Shown here piece by piece: positions 1 through 12,100 of a DNA stretch of 64,000 bases. The translations under genes were made by a program, and so were the position numbers. Origin of the DNA: Paramarasmius palmivorus (taxonomy: Eukaryota > Basidiomycota > Agaricomycetes > Agaricales > Marasmiaceae); NCBI GenBank assembly GCA_037176845.1, contig JAYKXP010000103.1, positions 62,001 to 126,000 on the forward strand, in the 5' to 3' direction. Each line of letters begins with the position of its first letter. Positions within the stretch are counted from its first letter, which is position 1. The notes beneath the pieces were generated by a model. That model did no database searches, was not told the DNA's origin, and saw only the letters and a program-made list of their open reading frames with translations.

Positions 1-425
1 CATTCCACAAGGTTGCTTTCGCTGCAAACGCACCGTAAGAATCTACATGTCCGGTAGAATCCAAGGCGGAACAATAACTCACTGTTTCACCGCCTCCCCA
101 ACCTCGCCTATCCGCCTTAAGACTCGAGAGGTATAGTTTCGCTTGAATGGCTACCATATCCCCTTCGCCACCTTTTGCCCGGGTTTTACTCTCGAGAACG
201 CTCTCCAAAACATCCTAGCTTCGACATCCTGGGTCCTTGTATGAGTGAGAATTTCACCGTAAAGAGCGTAGAGCTCCCTGCGTGGTGGAATGATTCAAGT
301 TAGTCGGGAAATCGAATTAATTAACCAACGACGCACAGGTTATCTTCATCTGCTGCTCCAACCTTCAGGATATGCGAAAGAGCTTCTTCTGGGCGGTTGA
401 TTTGGGGTGAACTAGGAGAAACGTG
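1..425 (-). pseudogene. MYND-family paralog, partial and frameshifted
   Basis: The reverse strand carries blocks matching the MYND gene at 4008-5544: an exon beginning INRPEEALSHI (INRPEDALLHM in the intact copy), an intron with a good branch site (CTAAC) and CAG acceptor near 270, then ELYALYGE (EVYALYGE) and AIQAKLYLSRVLRRIGE (SVQAKLCLSRILRRMGE). Between the last two blocks the frame shifts by one base near position 213, because EARM continues in a different frame from DVLESVLESKTR. The C-terminal zinc-finger exons would lie left of the window. Upstream exons up to about 983 are possible but I cannot join them. Either a decayed duplicate or a one-base consensus error; homology is clear, function of the family is unknown beyond the MYND finger. 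Confidence 0.6.
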
Positions 426-1065
426 AGGCGCATTATAGACACATGAGTGAGTGGACACGAACATGTGGTAGCTGATTATCCTCCTACGAGTTGAGATCTA
501 CCCAAATCCAAAATTCAGCCCGAGCGAAGGAAAGAGTAAAAGGTGGTGCATACCATGAAATCCCGTGTGTTTAATAGTCCGGGTTAGTCTGACAGTGATA
601 GCGATAAACTGAGCAATGAGAAAAAGAAAGTGGGCAGTGGATAACCATGACCGACCTACTGTTTTCCTCGTGTCAGGGATAGTAATACGAGGTTGGAAGC
701 GGACAGGAGGCAAGATACGCGATCCAAGAAGACCTGGAGGCGTGTTATGGTTGAGACTTGCAAAGTTGGTGGCAGTCGGAGTCGTTTCTGAGTCGTTTCG
801 TGTTTGCCTATCCGAGCTGGGTTGACAGACGACATCCGCTGGAGGACGTTGTTGGATTGTCGGAACTTCAGAAGTAGTGCGATTATGGACGACATGGTGA
901 GAGGAAACAAGGAGAGATGCATACCGTAAGCGCTTGCGAATTGGCTTCACGCACCACAAGCACAATACATCCTCCTCCTCCATTCAGACAAGACCAAGAC
1001 GAGACAAAATTCCATGCGTTAGAAATAAAAAGCGCCAAAAGAATCATGAATACACGGTCTCTCAA

Positions 1066-2400
1066 ACTCTCAAGATCTTAGGAACCAGTCTCCCGAGCAA
1101 CTCCCGAGCTCTCTACTTCTTCCACACTCAGGCTAGCTCCCCAACTCTTTACGAATAATCACGCTCAACATCTCGCGCACCACCTCAACGGCTTCACATC
1201 CCCTCTATCCCGATTCCTCAGCCTGCACCAATTGGAATCATACTTCACATTCTCCACGGGACGAAGACTACGCTACGCGTTAGCCTCACGCTCCTCCACA
1301 CTCCACCAACTGTACCTTCCTCCCCATCTGCCCCATGCCATGAAGATCTCCTCCAACAACCTGTATTCATCAAACACGCCAAATCTATGGTCTGCCTAAC
1401 GGCCCAGATATCGCGAGTACTTACCTCAAGGCACGAGAGACCTAGAAGATTGAGGGAGAACAGGTTGAGAAAACTTCAGGTTGGATGGTATGACTGCGAA
1501 TCAAAGATCTGAGAAGACCAGCGGTGGATTGGTTGAACAAGTACTTCTTGAGAGGGCTCAGGACTGGGTAATGGGCTCGATATGTCGCCAGGTCGGTTTT
1601 CTCCTACTAGTCTGATCATTCTTAAGCTTAAGGGACAGGCGTGGAGATGGGGCGAAATACCCAGCTGCGCGCACACCAGAAGACTGCAAAAACGAAAATC
1701 CCACATACTACAGACTAAGTATGTTATCACCTTTCTGCGTCTGTTGTCCTTTGCTGATATGAGCGTACTAGGACCAAGTCTTCAGCAAGAGTCGTCGTAT
1801 GTGGCCTTATCAAACGACCTATACCAGCCAGCAGGGTTCGTTGTGCGTACTGCTTTATCTCTCAAAAATCAATACCGATAGCATGATCCTCCGCATAGGT
1901 CCACCTCAGCAAGAAACGTGTAGAGACTATCAATACCAGCTCTTCGCCTTACTGGAGTCTCGCGCCAACATACGCAAGGTGGAAGGTACGGAGACGGGAG
2001 TGCCGATACCCACTGGGTTAACGTCCTGGTATATCGCCGGGCAGCTTCTTGTAGTACGCGCAGCTTTCTCGTTACTACCCCCATTATACCAACTCTCTCT
2101 GCTCTCTCTGCCATTTCTCCATGACCTCTGGTTTGAAGAGCAAAAGCTAACCAAATGCTACTCGCAGCCCCTCATGGAACCCCGCAAACGCTTTCTTCAT
2201 TGCACATTACATGGCACACACGAAGACTGGACGTAAACACGAACTATACGACGGAGACAATAGAACCTAGGCTGCTATTACATGGAAGATGTTTTGATCA
2301 AGGTATGTAACCCCGCTATTCGGTTCCAGCTTTCCTTTGCGTGTTTTTATTTCGTTATCGTTACCTTGATTGACTCTTCTTCAAGCTACGATGCGCTATG
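1066..2400. other. No supportable gene
   Basis: Open frames here are short, lack recognisable motifs and do not join across plausible introns. No tandem repeat or transposon end is evident. The stretch between the two MYND paralogs may hold remnants of the duplication that produced them. Confidence 0.4.
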
Positions 2401-3268
2401 TTACTTATCCCTTGTTCCCTGTTTCACTGCTCGCTCTCTCTTCACTCGATCTGACATTTTCGTAGGCTTAGACCGTTCAACATCGACTACAACTTGCGGA
2501 GCTCCTGAGTCCCGACCAGCGCCAGTCGTTCTTCCTCTCCAAACCAAGGAGCGTCTCCATGTCATATACGCGTACTTGGCTTGGTTAAGGTGAGCATTCG
2601 AGTCTATCCTTGATCGATGTATCTCATAGTAATCGGTGCGATATTCTAGGACATGCTCGTCATACTTACCACGGACGATAGCACCTGGCTCAACCATGGA
2701 GCGATTACCATCCGCTGAACGAAAGCACCCCGTAGTTACCATGCTAGCACGGCTAGGCGAAGTCAAAGGATAGATACATTGGCGCTCGTGCCAGATGTCA
2801 CCGGCTACCCTCGACTACGTTATCTATACATGCCGGTTTCTCATGTTGGGGATTTGTACTGTACAATTCCGCAACATAATCTTTCAGCTATCAGTATGAT
2901 AAAACCCGGATCTTCGTTCCAGTGCGAGGGGTCTATCGTTGCAGATACCCTGTGATAATGTGGTCTGCTTGTCGTAAGGAATGACAGTCAGCAATATATG
3001 GGAACCATACAGCAGGTACACGCACCGCAAAAATGCAATGTTCCATACAGCCGGCGCTGGTGCGGATCCAAGAGGTAAAGCTCCAGGTGTTGAAGAGGTA
3101 TTTTTCCATCGTCTGTCGACCGGAAAGTGTTGCTTTGGTGTATCGAGCGCTGAGAATGAGCCCACTGGCAGGGTCGAGGCACTTCACAGGTACGGATTCA
3201 TGACTCTCCTCGAAGTCCCCTTGGCCATGTGCGCCTGAAGGATACGTATCATCTTCGGACCACAACAT
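2401..3268 (-). CDS. Possible multi-exon gene, unknown product
   Basis: Two reverse-strand frames look coding. The first runs from an ATG at 3268 through residues such as MLWSEDDTYPSGAHGQGDF. The second (2401-2766) splices well: EPGAIVR joins AKYAYMTWRRSLVWRG if the intron with donor GTAAGT near 2670 and acceptor CAAG near 2586 is removed. I could not connect the two blocks or recognise a domain. It may be one gene, two fragments or decayed sequence. Confidence 0.25.
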
Positions 3269-3447
3269 CTTGATCAGCCTGCGTATCGATACCTATCGGA
3301 GTAGGAAGAGGAAAAGAACTGTGGAGTGCACCCTAGGCTACACCGTCCACCGCAAAGCCTCGAGAACCAAGGCTTGAATCAAACACTGTATCTCTCGGAG
3401 AGTTTAAATGTTGAATATGGGATCGAGGTTCTGTAGGTTGCTGTGAC

Positions 3448-3974
3448 TCAAAGCTGTTCCGAGATACAGATGAGACGACGCGGAGATTGATGTGGTTGGA
3501 TCATCGGTAGCTCTTCCGTGTCTGGGTTCTTGTATTCGGCGAGGAAGAGGCTAAAGCCAGATGTGCGAGTTGGTACATAAGCTATACTAGTCTCGAAACA
3601 TGCAGAATAAGAGGAAATCTTACCGTATACGACAATCGCACACTCCCCTGTGAGCTTTCCTTCCTCTCTCCTTTCAACGTCCTCACAAGATTTGCGGCAC
3701 CGAACTTTCCTTGCCAGCACTTTCCTTCCTGTTGAGTCTTGACCGGGAGAAGTTCGGGACCTTTATCCAAGACATACACGTCGTCCTGAATTATGCTCTC
3801 CGCTCTGGTAGTACCTCTCGGAGAACCGCACCACTAGACTTGGTACTCGAGATACGGTACAAGCGGAATATCTCGAGTAAAGGCGGATCCTCGACGCTCG
3901 TCACATCTCACGGCCTTTCACCGAAATTTCACCTCGATTACCATCATCGAATCATCATGCTCCTTACCCGATGA
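3448..3974 (-). other. Possible 3' exons of the MYND gene or a separate small gene
   Basis: Reverse-strand segments look coding in pieces: SGKEHDDSMMVIEVKF (about 3925-3975), then EIFRLYRISSTKSSGAVL, DDVYVLDKGPELLPVKTQQ and a block ending PRRLICISEQL before a stop at 3448. They are collinear with the MYND gene immediately upstream, but the joins need very short introns, so the connection is inference. No domain recognised. Confidence 0.25.
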
Positions 3975-4007
3975 GGCTATGTGTTTTCCCTCGCTCAGCG
4001 TTGAATC

Positions 4008-5544
4008 TCAGCCCGAGAGCGTAGCAGGTAGCGTCACGGGCAAAGGTGGAGTTTTTGTATAAAGTCCAATTGTGGACGCATTTGCTGTCTTCAGGTGAGG
4101 TGGATTCGAGGGATTCGGCTGTTTGGAGGTCGGCAGCGTGTTCGCTGGTATTGGTGTGAGCACAAGGGCAGTAGAGATACGAGACTCGGAAGCGAATAAC
4201 TCACGCGCAGTTTGACCTAAACGCCGGATGAGGATCATGAGCTTCTATTCGACAGCGGTATAAAGGTACGTACTCGTGACAAGGATAATCTTCGACTTGA
4301 CATTTCCTTGAACTAATCAAGCAGTCAAGTCAGCTCTCGATCCAAGATGTGTATAGTTGCACATACCAATAATACACATGCAGACATTTTGAACACTTCA
4401 TCGACTTGAACGACAAACCTTCTCCCTTTCCACATCTCTTGCACACCCTCGCCATCCTTTCTGATGCTTTGTACCGTGGTACATTCCGCTTTTCGTTGAG
4501 CCACTTCGTACCCCCAAGACCCTGGGAAACAGGATCTTTCGGGCCTTCAGTCTCAAACCAGCTTCGGAGCATGTAATCCGGGATGAGCTTGGGATTCTTC
4601 TTGAACTGGCACTTGATGAGGTACGTTTCGCTGGATGTAATCGTTTTAGACACCGTTGCGCCGAACGATACATCGAGCACTCACTGTTTCTCTGCCTCGT
4701 CCGCTTCGCCCATCCGACGCAGGATACGGGAGAGGCATAACTTCGCTTGGACAGATATTATCTTGCCATTAGCGTTATCTTTATCTGTGACTTGACCAAT
4801 ATTCCGGATGATCCTCTGCATAACTGCTCTGGCCTGAGTATCCCGGAATTTGGTACGCGATAGCCTCTCGCCGTACAGGGCGTAAACCTCTCTGTAGAAT
4901 AAGGTTGACGAGTTAACAGATGTTGGTGGCGGCTTCAAGGATGTATCACGTACGGGTTCCGAGGAAACACATCCTCAGTTGATAGTCCTCTTTCCTTGGC
5001 TAGGCTCTTGAAGCTGAATTCCATGTGCAATAGGGCGTCTTCTGGACGGTTGATCTGCGCTGACCTAGGTGATAGAGTAGAAAGGTGTCAGCGCCAACAA
5101 ACCATATGAAGGGACATATACGAACATGAGATGATTCATAATTTTGATCCGACTCTGATTCTCCTGCACGTAGCACTAAATCAAAACCATGACTCCTCTG
5201 CAAGCGAACGAAAGAACTGTACCATGAACGACTTTGCGTGCATTGATACAGTCCCGTCTTTCTGTCCTATAAGACCCCAAAGTTGTGCATCCGAAGCTTC
5301 TGTCACTGCGACCAATCTCTGCTCCAGAGCCCAGAGACAGAAAGGTTGTAGGTCTTCCGGTACTGTCAGGTTTCCACAGATCAGCCTTATCACAAAGTCT
5401 CATGAGGGAATACAACGTACCGTCCGTCTCCCGGATAGCCGTCACGCTTGATGCCCGACAAAACATACGAGCCTGGAGTGAAGGAAGGTCGAGCGGGGAG
5501 CCGTGAGAGGGAGAGCCCGCTGGCTTTGATGCCACGTGAGCCAA
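4008..5544 (-). CDS. MYND-type zinc-finger protein
   Basis: Spliced reverse-strand exons give a MYND finger. Two Cys pairs lie in VCKRCGKG and KCSKCLHVYY. The intron after HVYY (donor near 4366, acceptor near 4313) then supplies CSRKCQVEDYPCHE, completing C-x2-C...C-x2-C-x4-YC-x3-C-x6-CH. Exons I can place: 4954-5054 (INRPEDALLHM...), 4685-4891 (REVYALYGERLSR...), 4367-4630 and one ending near 4276; a first exon begins MAHVASKPAGS at 5544. MYND fingers usually bind proline-rich partners, so a protein-interaction or regulatory role is likely, but no SET or other catalytic domain is visible. The exact 3' end is uncertain: the annotated stop is at 4008 and further exons may lie below it. A frameshifted paralog sits at 1-425 and a copy of the 5' end at 26.1 kb in opposite orientation. 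Confidence 0.65.
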
Positions 5545-5569
5545 AATAGCGATTGTAAATAATTTACCC

Positions 5570-6159
5570 TACCTCAAAAAACTGTTATTATTATTGTTTT
5601 GAATCCTGGGGGTATTAGAGAACTAGGAAGTTTTGAGAGGCGGGAGTACATAGGAATTTGGGCAGGGCGTGAGAATTGCTTACTCAACTTGACGCGCAAA
5701 GTACAGTGATACCCGTTTTCATGGATTCTACTGTCAGTCCTCAAAATACTCCAAGGTAACACTCCCTCAACTCCAGAGTATCCAAATACTAAGCCACCTA
5801 CGAGTCTAGGGAAATTATTTTTACTCTAGCTCCTGGCAAGAGTCCCCGAGAGTATTGAGACAACTGGCGCAAGGCGGATGATGAGGTGACGATCAGGGTT
5901 GGTATCGGTATGTTCCTCGCTCACTCAGAATATCTTTACACTCTGAACCTTTGTCCTCACAGTGCCCATTTACTCCATCTCCCAGAAAGAAAAGGCCCGC
6001 GCCAGATGATTGATGGCCAGCTTTGGACTACTCTGGCGCACTAGTGCCAACAATTGGTAGTATTGAAATGTTTTCAGTATGTTCTCGAACCTTTGTGAGT
6101 AGTTATTTTACTCTAACTACATCAAGTATCCGAATACTAGGTTGACAGCATGCTGTTCA
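5570..6159. repeat. Degenerate AGAGTATT/ATACT-rich repeat DNA
   Basis: The sequence is studded with short motifs such as CAGAGTATCCAAATACT and AGAGTATTG, in both orientations. The same motif style appears in the ordered array just downstream and in the 23.8-25.9 kb repeats. No gene is visible. Confidence 0.5.
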
Positions 6160-6775
6160 TCAGAGTACGTCAATACTCTCTGCGGTCGACCTCCCAGAGA
6201 AAGCATAAACTCTGCGCTCCCATCATGCCTACGAAGTACGACAATACTACATCACCACTACGTCGCTCGTAGAGTGTATCAATAATCTATCGGCAAATTA
6301 CTCCCCAGAGTATACGCTCGCTCGTCAGACATGCAACAGAGTTAAACAATACCCCGGCACTCCCCATTATCCCTTCCGAAGTACGATACAATACTACCAT
6401 CATCGCATACGCCGCTCGTCAGAGGTGTATCAATACCTCTATGGGCAACTTAGCCCAGAGTGAAAAAATACCCCTAGCGCTCCCATTATCCCTTCCGAAG
6501 TACGACAATACTACATCAACACTACGCCGCTCGTCAGAGTGTATCAATCTCTCTATCGCAACTCTCCCAGAGTTAAACAATACCCTGGCGCTCCCATTAT
6601 CCCTTCCGAAGAACGACAATACTACATCAACACTACGCCGCTCGTCAGAGTCAATACACAGCATCCAACCTCCCAGAGAAAAAGTAAAACTCTGGCTCTC
6701 CGATCATAGCCTTCTCAGTATCAAACAATACTCCATAACCATCATGCCGCTCGTCTGAGTATCTCAGCACTCTTC
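6160..6775. repeat. Tandem array of about 110 bp units
   Basis: About six imperfect copies follow head to tail. Each begins CAGAGTGTATCAAT-like, passes a block like GCGCTCCCATTATCCCTTCC then GAAGTACGACAATACTACAT, and ends CACTACGCCGCTCGT. Unit starts fall near 6161, 6271 (shortened), 6326, 6420, 6535 and 6646. The best-conserved pair is 6420-6645. Open frames over this interval are products of the repeat, not genes. Confidence 0.85.
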
Positions 6776-6779
6776 GGTA

Positions 6780-7338
6780 CTGTTTTTAGGCACCGACTCA
6801 ACATACGTTTTACCTCCTGGTTTGCTTTTTCCCGAAATGCTTCCACCACACCGCACTATACCTCTCAGCAACCCTCACGGATACTGTGAGCATTGCAGCT
6901 CTCGCTTGGACTCTTGGATCGAACGATTGCGATCAGTGTTCCTCCTGCTGTATACTGCGTACGTGTTGTAAACCATTTTGAGTTTCTTTATTCTCACTCC
7001 GCAATGCAGAGTACAATGAATGTAGATTTTCTTCATTTGGCCACGGCATTACCTCCTTTGCTACGATCTCACATCATTAGCGGAGCACTCTGAACGAACT
7101 CCGCTGGGCGCTCGACTTCTTAAATCTGGGCGCCTGTTCGTAGACACCTACTACAACCCAATTCGAGCCGCCGCTGCACAATAGAGCTCTTGAGGTCCTT
7201 GATTCTCACCGCCCTGACAATGAACCACGATGGAGTTTTTTCCGTCGTGTTTGTGAGGTCACTGAATCAGTATCTTTGGCTTTTCTTCCTGCAGGAAAAG
7301 GACGAAGCCCCACGAATCGGTGAAACCACCACGCGCCA
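6780..7338. other. Intergenic, no gene seen
   Basis: Short open frames only, none with recognisable motifs or joinable exons. Confidence 0.4.
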
Positions 7339-7382
7339 ATGATTTACGCTAAAACCCCTACCCTTCTTCCCGCGCTATCCAG

Positions 7383-7616
7383 GTGGTTCGGGACTACTAC
7401 CCTGGAGATCAGTCATCCATGGAAAAGGCCCTTGAAGCCAAGGCCGCGGTCACCCGAAACAACACCGGTATCCTTGTTGCATTCTGGATTAGGGATCGCG
7501 ACGGTAACACTGTGGCAGATTTCGTAACCTGCATGGATATTTCCAACCATTTTGGACCTCCAATTCTCCTACTTCACCCAAACGCCCGAAACAGGACCTT
7601 TGCAAACTGCTCATGA
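7383..7616 (+). CDS. ORF fragment, unknown product
   Basis: A 77-codon frame contains a well-ordered stretch (VRDYYPGDQSSMEKALEAKAA followed by GILVAFWIRDRDGNTVADF) that reads like a folded-domain fragment. No start or splice partner upstream is convincing and no family is recognised. It sits between repeat DNA and an LRR-like gene and may be a relic. Confidence 0.3.
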   Translation: MVRDYYPGDQSSMEKALEAKAAVTRNNTGILVAFWIRDRDGNTVADFVTCMDISNHFGPPILLLHPNARNRTFANCS

Positions 7617-7800
7617 TCGGGTTCCGGGCGTGTTACCTCACAAGTCAGCCAATTACGGACCTATTTTGTATCTTTCTGCTTGGAGCCAGATGTATTTCGT
7701 TATTCCATAGTTATGTTCACTGTGCATTAGGAGGAATGACAGAATATATTTGGTTTTAGACGACTATCCAGCCCGAGAGAATAAACAAACTAAATTTAAT

Positions 7801-8775
7801 TTATCTAAGCTTGTGAACAACAAAGCCGTCAATCCACTTTGTCACCAGCATTGAAGGGGGGATCCGGTTGAACAGGGTACATCTTTCGTTCACCTTCTCT
7901 TCTGCTCTCTCCCACATGTACTCATCCCTGACGGTTGTAACGTCCAGAACCAAGCACGTCCCATGAACTGTTCGCATTCGTGCAGAGTAACCAAGAATCC
8001 TGTCAAACTGCTCCAATATCCCCTTCTCGATAACCAAGAGAACCTTCGGATGAATTGTATACTGCCCCAGGTTGTCGAAAGCGATAGGGAGGTGTAGTCC
8101 GGCATCCTGCTCCAAGACCACAACCTTTATGCATGGTGGAACACGCAAGTTGACCAAACTATGCTCTACGTCCCCGCGAGACTCGGCCCAATACGCGAGG
8201 TAAAGATGAGTGAGTCGAGATAGTTGAGAAAAGTCCTGGTATGGTAGGACTTCCATCGCGTCGTCTGCCTCCGACATGTAGATGAGACGGAGCCTGCGCA
8301 ATTGAGGCAACCGAGCAACTCCTTTAAAGACATATTCCGACCCATGGTGGAGCACTAGGTTCACTGGAACCTCCATTTCTATAAGGTTCGGGAAATCCGC
8401 GACCGCGAGACTATCGCGAAGTCCGGAATAATACGTCTTTGCGGTAATGGTGAGACGAGTGATGGTCGGAGCGACAAGATTGAGAGTCTTCGAGAGGCTA
8501 CCAACGTCTAGCCTGGATATATGGACGGGCAGAAGCAGATATGGCGTGTAGTTCCGAGGGTACGTGTTATCTTTGAATGCCGGTGCACTCAAGCACTCCT
8601 TTCCCAGTCGAACCCAAAGCGAATTGACAAATCTGCAGCGCTCTGGATGTTTTGTGAGCGTATCCAACAAAGGATACAAGTTGCGCGACGAAAACAAGAA
8701 GATGTTGCGGTAAAAGATGGGGTGAAGTCTGTAGCACAATAAGGATAATCCAAGCGATAGAGTAATATAACGCAC
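7801..8775 (-). CDS. F-box/LRR-like protein, 5' end unresolved
   Basis: A 324-codon reverse frame has the pattern of the expanded mushroom F-box-associated proteins: CYRLHPIFYRNIFLFSS near the start (the sequence that normally follows the F-box), then irregular leucine-rich segments such as LPQLRRLRLIYMSEADD and LSRLTHLYLAYWAES. The first codon of the open frame is GTG directly after a TAG, so it is probably an internal exon. Joining the upstream frame (MQLDGDSLLQCLEHH...) would require an intron of only 32 nt, and no clear F-box motif is seen there. If functional it would be a substrate adaptor of an SCF ubiquitin ligase, by family analogy. The upstream flank is rich in ATACT repeat motifs, so the gene may have lost its F-box exon. 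Confidence 0.55.
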   Translation of the reverse strand: MRYITLSLGLSLLCYRLHPIFYRNIFLFSSRNLYPLLDTLTKHPERCRFVNSLWVRLGKECLSAPAFKDNTYPRNYTPYLLLPVHISRLDVGSLSKTLNLVAPTITRLTITAKTYYSGLRDSLAVADFPNLIEMEVPVNLVLHHGSEYVFKGVARLPQLRRLRLIYMSEADDAMEVLPYQDFSQLSRLTHLYLAYWAESRGDVEHSLVNLRVPPCIKVVVLEQDAGLHLPIAFDNLGQYTIHPKVLLVIEKGILEQFDRILGYSARMRTVHGTCLVLDVTTVRDEYMWERAEEKVNERCTLFNRIPPSMLVTKWIDGFVVHKLR

Positions 8776-9199
8776 CTAGAACCAATTGTTTTTGTGAGAG
8801 TGAGTACCCCAGATGTTTGTTGGTTGCCGTTCCTTTCCACATGATGTTCTAAACACTGCAAAAGGGAATCCCCGTCGAGTTGCATGGTTTCGGGCGTACG
8901 AAACCAAATACACCTGCTGTCGGGTTTAAATACGAGAAATAGACATCCCAGAGTAATTCTGAAATACCTTGCAGTATTTAGAAACCCCAAACAAACCCAT
9001 GAGTATTGACAGAGTATTAAGAAACTGTAGAGATGACCCCAGAGAATCATAGTACTTGAAATTGATGAGTCAGGCTTGGCCAGGAGGCTTGACATTCGCA
9101 TTTAGTGGTCGGTGTGCGAAGTAGAACTAGTTGAACGTTGCAGAGTCGAGTGGTTCTATTCAAGAAAATAACGAGTTGTGTTACAAAGAAACGCGTGGC
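8776..9199. other. Intergenic with repeat motifs
   Basis: Contains AATACTC/TACTCTGG motifs like those at 5.6-6.8 kb and 23.8-25.9 kb. No independent gene seen. Confidence 0.4.
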
Positions 9200-12100
9200 C
9201 TATATCAACGAACGATTATCTAATGCCTCATCTACATCCTTATCTGCTGCTTCCTTCTTGCCTCGAGCGTCAATGATTGCGTCTCTCACTGCGGTGCAAC
9301 GATCAATGACCTTTTGAAGGATCCATTCGGGGCGGTTCTCAGTGTCGAACCATTCCGAGTCCTGAGGATTGCCGGTGATCGACTTCTTCTCGACAAGAAG
9401 GTAGGCATAACATTCCGTGACCTTTACCCCGGCAAAGCGTTCGACAGCATCCAGGAGGAAAGTGCGAGGGTATGGCTGGAGATGATTGGTTGCACTTGTC
9501 TCGCGAAGATCCAGGGTCGGTGAATAGATGCTCTGATTCTTATACAGGAAAAAGCCAGCGAGGATATCTTCCGCTCGGCAACCACAGTGCCCGTATCCAT
9601 CTTTCAGCAGGGGAACCAATGCCCCCTGAGCTTGTTCCTCACCAGCCGACTTGATTGCCTTCTTCCCTTTTTTTGCCTGCGACTTGCCACCCGACGTGTT
9701 GGGAACCGTCATCTGCAGGTCCTGGGGTGCGACGTCCTTGGTCTTTGCGACTTTCTTGTCCAACCTTGGACGTATAGCTCGCTCCGGAACTCCAGTCAGT
9801 AGACTAGTTGGCAAAGCCGGTATCCTCTTCCTCTTCTTCTTCTTCCCATCTCCTTCTTCTTCTTCTTCCTCCTCCTCCTCCTCCTCCTCCTCCTCCTCCT
9901 CTTCCTCATCGTCATCTTCTTCATCATCGTGCGACTGCTGACCAGATGCCCCTGTGACAAACGCCAAGATAGCCTCGCGTTCATTGTAGATGTCGTTGTA
10001 ATTCTGGCATGCATTCTGGTCCTGCTTGTTGAAATCTTTGCCGGAGTGATGATGATACACGCATTTCAACAAGCCATTGCTTGTTGTAAGTGCCAGGAGC
10101 GCAAATTCCATGCACAGGACACCCGACAAACGGCCCAGTCGCGCATCCTTCCTAGTCCATTCACGGAGCTTGAATGGGAACGTGAATTCGTCAGGATTTC
10201 CATTTGAACGTAAATATGCAATGATAACGTCGCGCAATGCTCCTGTTGTACACAAAGTCAGAATCTAGATGGAAGGAATTGAAATTAGACATACCGTGCA
10301 TTGTTCCGTTGTATACGTGAGTAGCTACAATTCATAATGAGGTACAGCACCGTTTATGACGAAATATCAGTACTCACAGACGTCTTTGCCTTGGGTATAT
10401 GGTTTCTCGCTGACTGTGGTGTTCGTTAGGACAGGCAATCACTATAAAACACAATCACTAACCTTTTCTGAGGCGCTGAACCATATATTGATAGCGCTTC
10501 ATTGCTTGCATCACTTCAGGCAGCATAGGTAGGCTCCCGTCCTCGTTAGCCTTGATGTCTGGTGAATGGAGATATTTCTCCGCCAAGGTTCTCAAGGGGA
10601 CACCATCGAGTGACGTTGGCAAGCCTTGTGGTATCCCTGTCTTTGATACGCCGAGGTCGATGGCGTCACTCCAACAATCAAACGGGTCGTTCAATCCGGG
10701 ATATCTGGGATTGTCTGCGAAGACCTTGATGTGCTCAACAATCTCAGAAAAGGTGAAGGATCCTGGAATTGAAGTTACGTTCGATCAAATGAAAGAGGTC
10801 TTGGAAACACGTACTCTTGATAGCCCCGGATTTCTTGGATTTTATTTGCACCACCTTGCCGGTATCCTGGGGTGCATCCAGAAGTGGAACTGCAACTATA
10901 GTGCAACAAAGTCATTATAAACGTATCACTGACGACGGCTACACTCACCATGGTTCTGTTTGATCACATAAAGAGGACCCTGGAGGTCTAGGCGAGGATC
11001 TCCAAGAACAAAATCGGTTGTAGATTGGATGGTTGGGATGACAAGACCTTGATGCTGGTCTGACAAAGGACTGCGAACTTCGAATGAAGCTGTAGACGTC
11101 CCGAGTCCACCGCCCTGAAAGGCGCTCACCGCAGAGCCACTGAGATCAGGCATCGAGGGAGTGCTCATGGCGGAAGGAATAGAGCCCGGAGACGGTACTT
11201 TGGCGTACATTGGCGAGACGCCCCCAGATCTTCCGCTCGATGCGTTGAGTGAAGCGGCAGCATCCTTGTTCTCATGGTAGAGAGATCGCCCTGGTCGATC
11301 ACCCTGGTTAGCATACAGTGGTGAGATGCCCCCAGATCCCTCGGGTGAAGTCGCAGCATCCTCGTTCCCGTGGTAGAAAGATTGCCCCGACGGTCCTGGT
11401 CGATCATCCTGGAAAACGGTGCACGTCGGCAAGGGATGAGCGTCGAAGTCGTGCATGGTATGTTGGGCCTCATAATAAAAGCCGGTTGACAAGGACGTCG
11501 GCGGCATGTTGTTTGCACCATGAGATACAGAATAGGTTGCAAGGTTTGACGCCGGAGGAAGAAAATGCCCATGAGATGGCGCTGAGTCAAGGGGCAGTCC
11601 TTGGGAATAGTCGCGCTGGTTGAGGTCACCGTAATCGTATCCACAGTCCCGCAGATTGTCTGGTGCGGAACGGCTGTTAGGATTGTACGGGGCTGGGTGT
11701 AGGATATCAATCTCCGGAACCAAACGTTTACCGTTATCAAAACTCACCTTCGTAACCGTATGACATGATGTTATCCGAGGGATACGTTGTGGCTTGATAA
11801 TTCGACGCTGGCAGACCTGAGGAATTATTGTACTGCATGGCTTGCTGAGAGGCTGTGTTGTCTGTTTCACTGATGCTCGGATCTGGGAAAAGGCTGTTCA
11901 GATGACGATTGTCAAAAAGAGTGGTGCACTTACTCTGAGTCACAATCTCGTCGGTCAACGCCATTCGAGGACGCTTTGAATTGGCTTCTCCCTCTTCATG
12001 AGCTGGGTGCTCGCGTTTTCTGGTGGATGAATCGGATTGCGGGGAATTCAGCCGAGAATCGGGTTGCCCGAACGTGGTTTGTTGATTTAAACCTGCCATC

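Noticed and set aside
6419..6758. Forward and reverse frames of 81-105 codons
   Set aside because: They repeat with the 110 bp tandem unit and are a by-product of it.
9651..9941. Forward open frame with a long serine run opposite the poly-Glu tract
   Set aside because: It is the complement of GAG/GAA repeats inside the well-supported reverse-strand gene.
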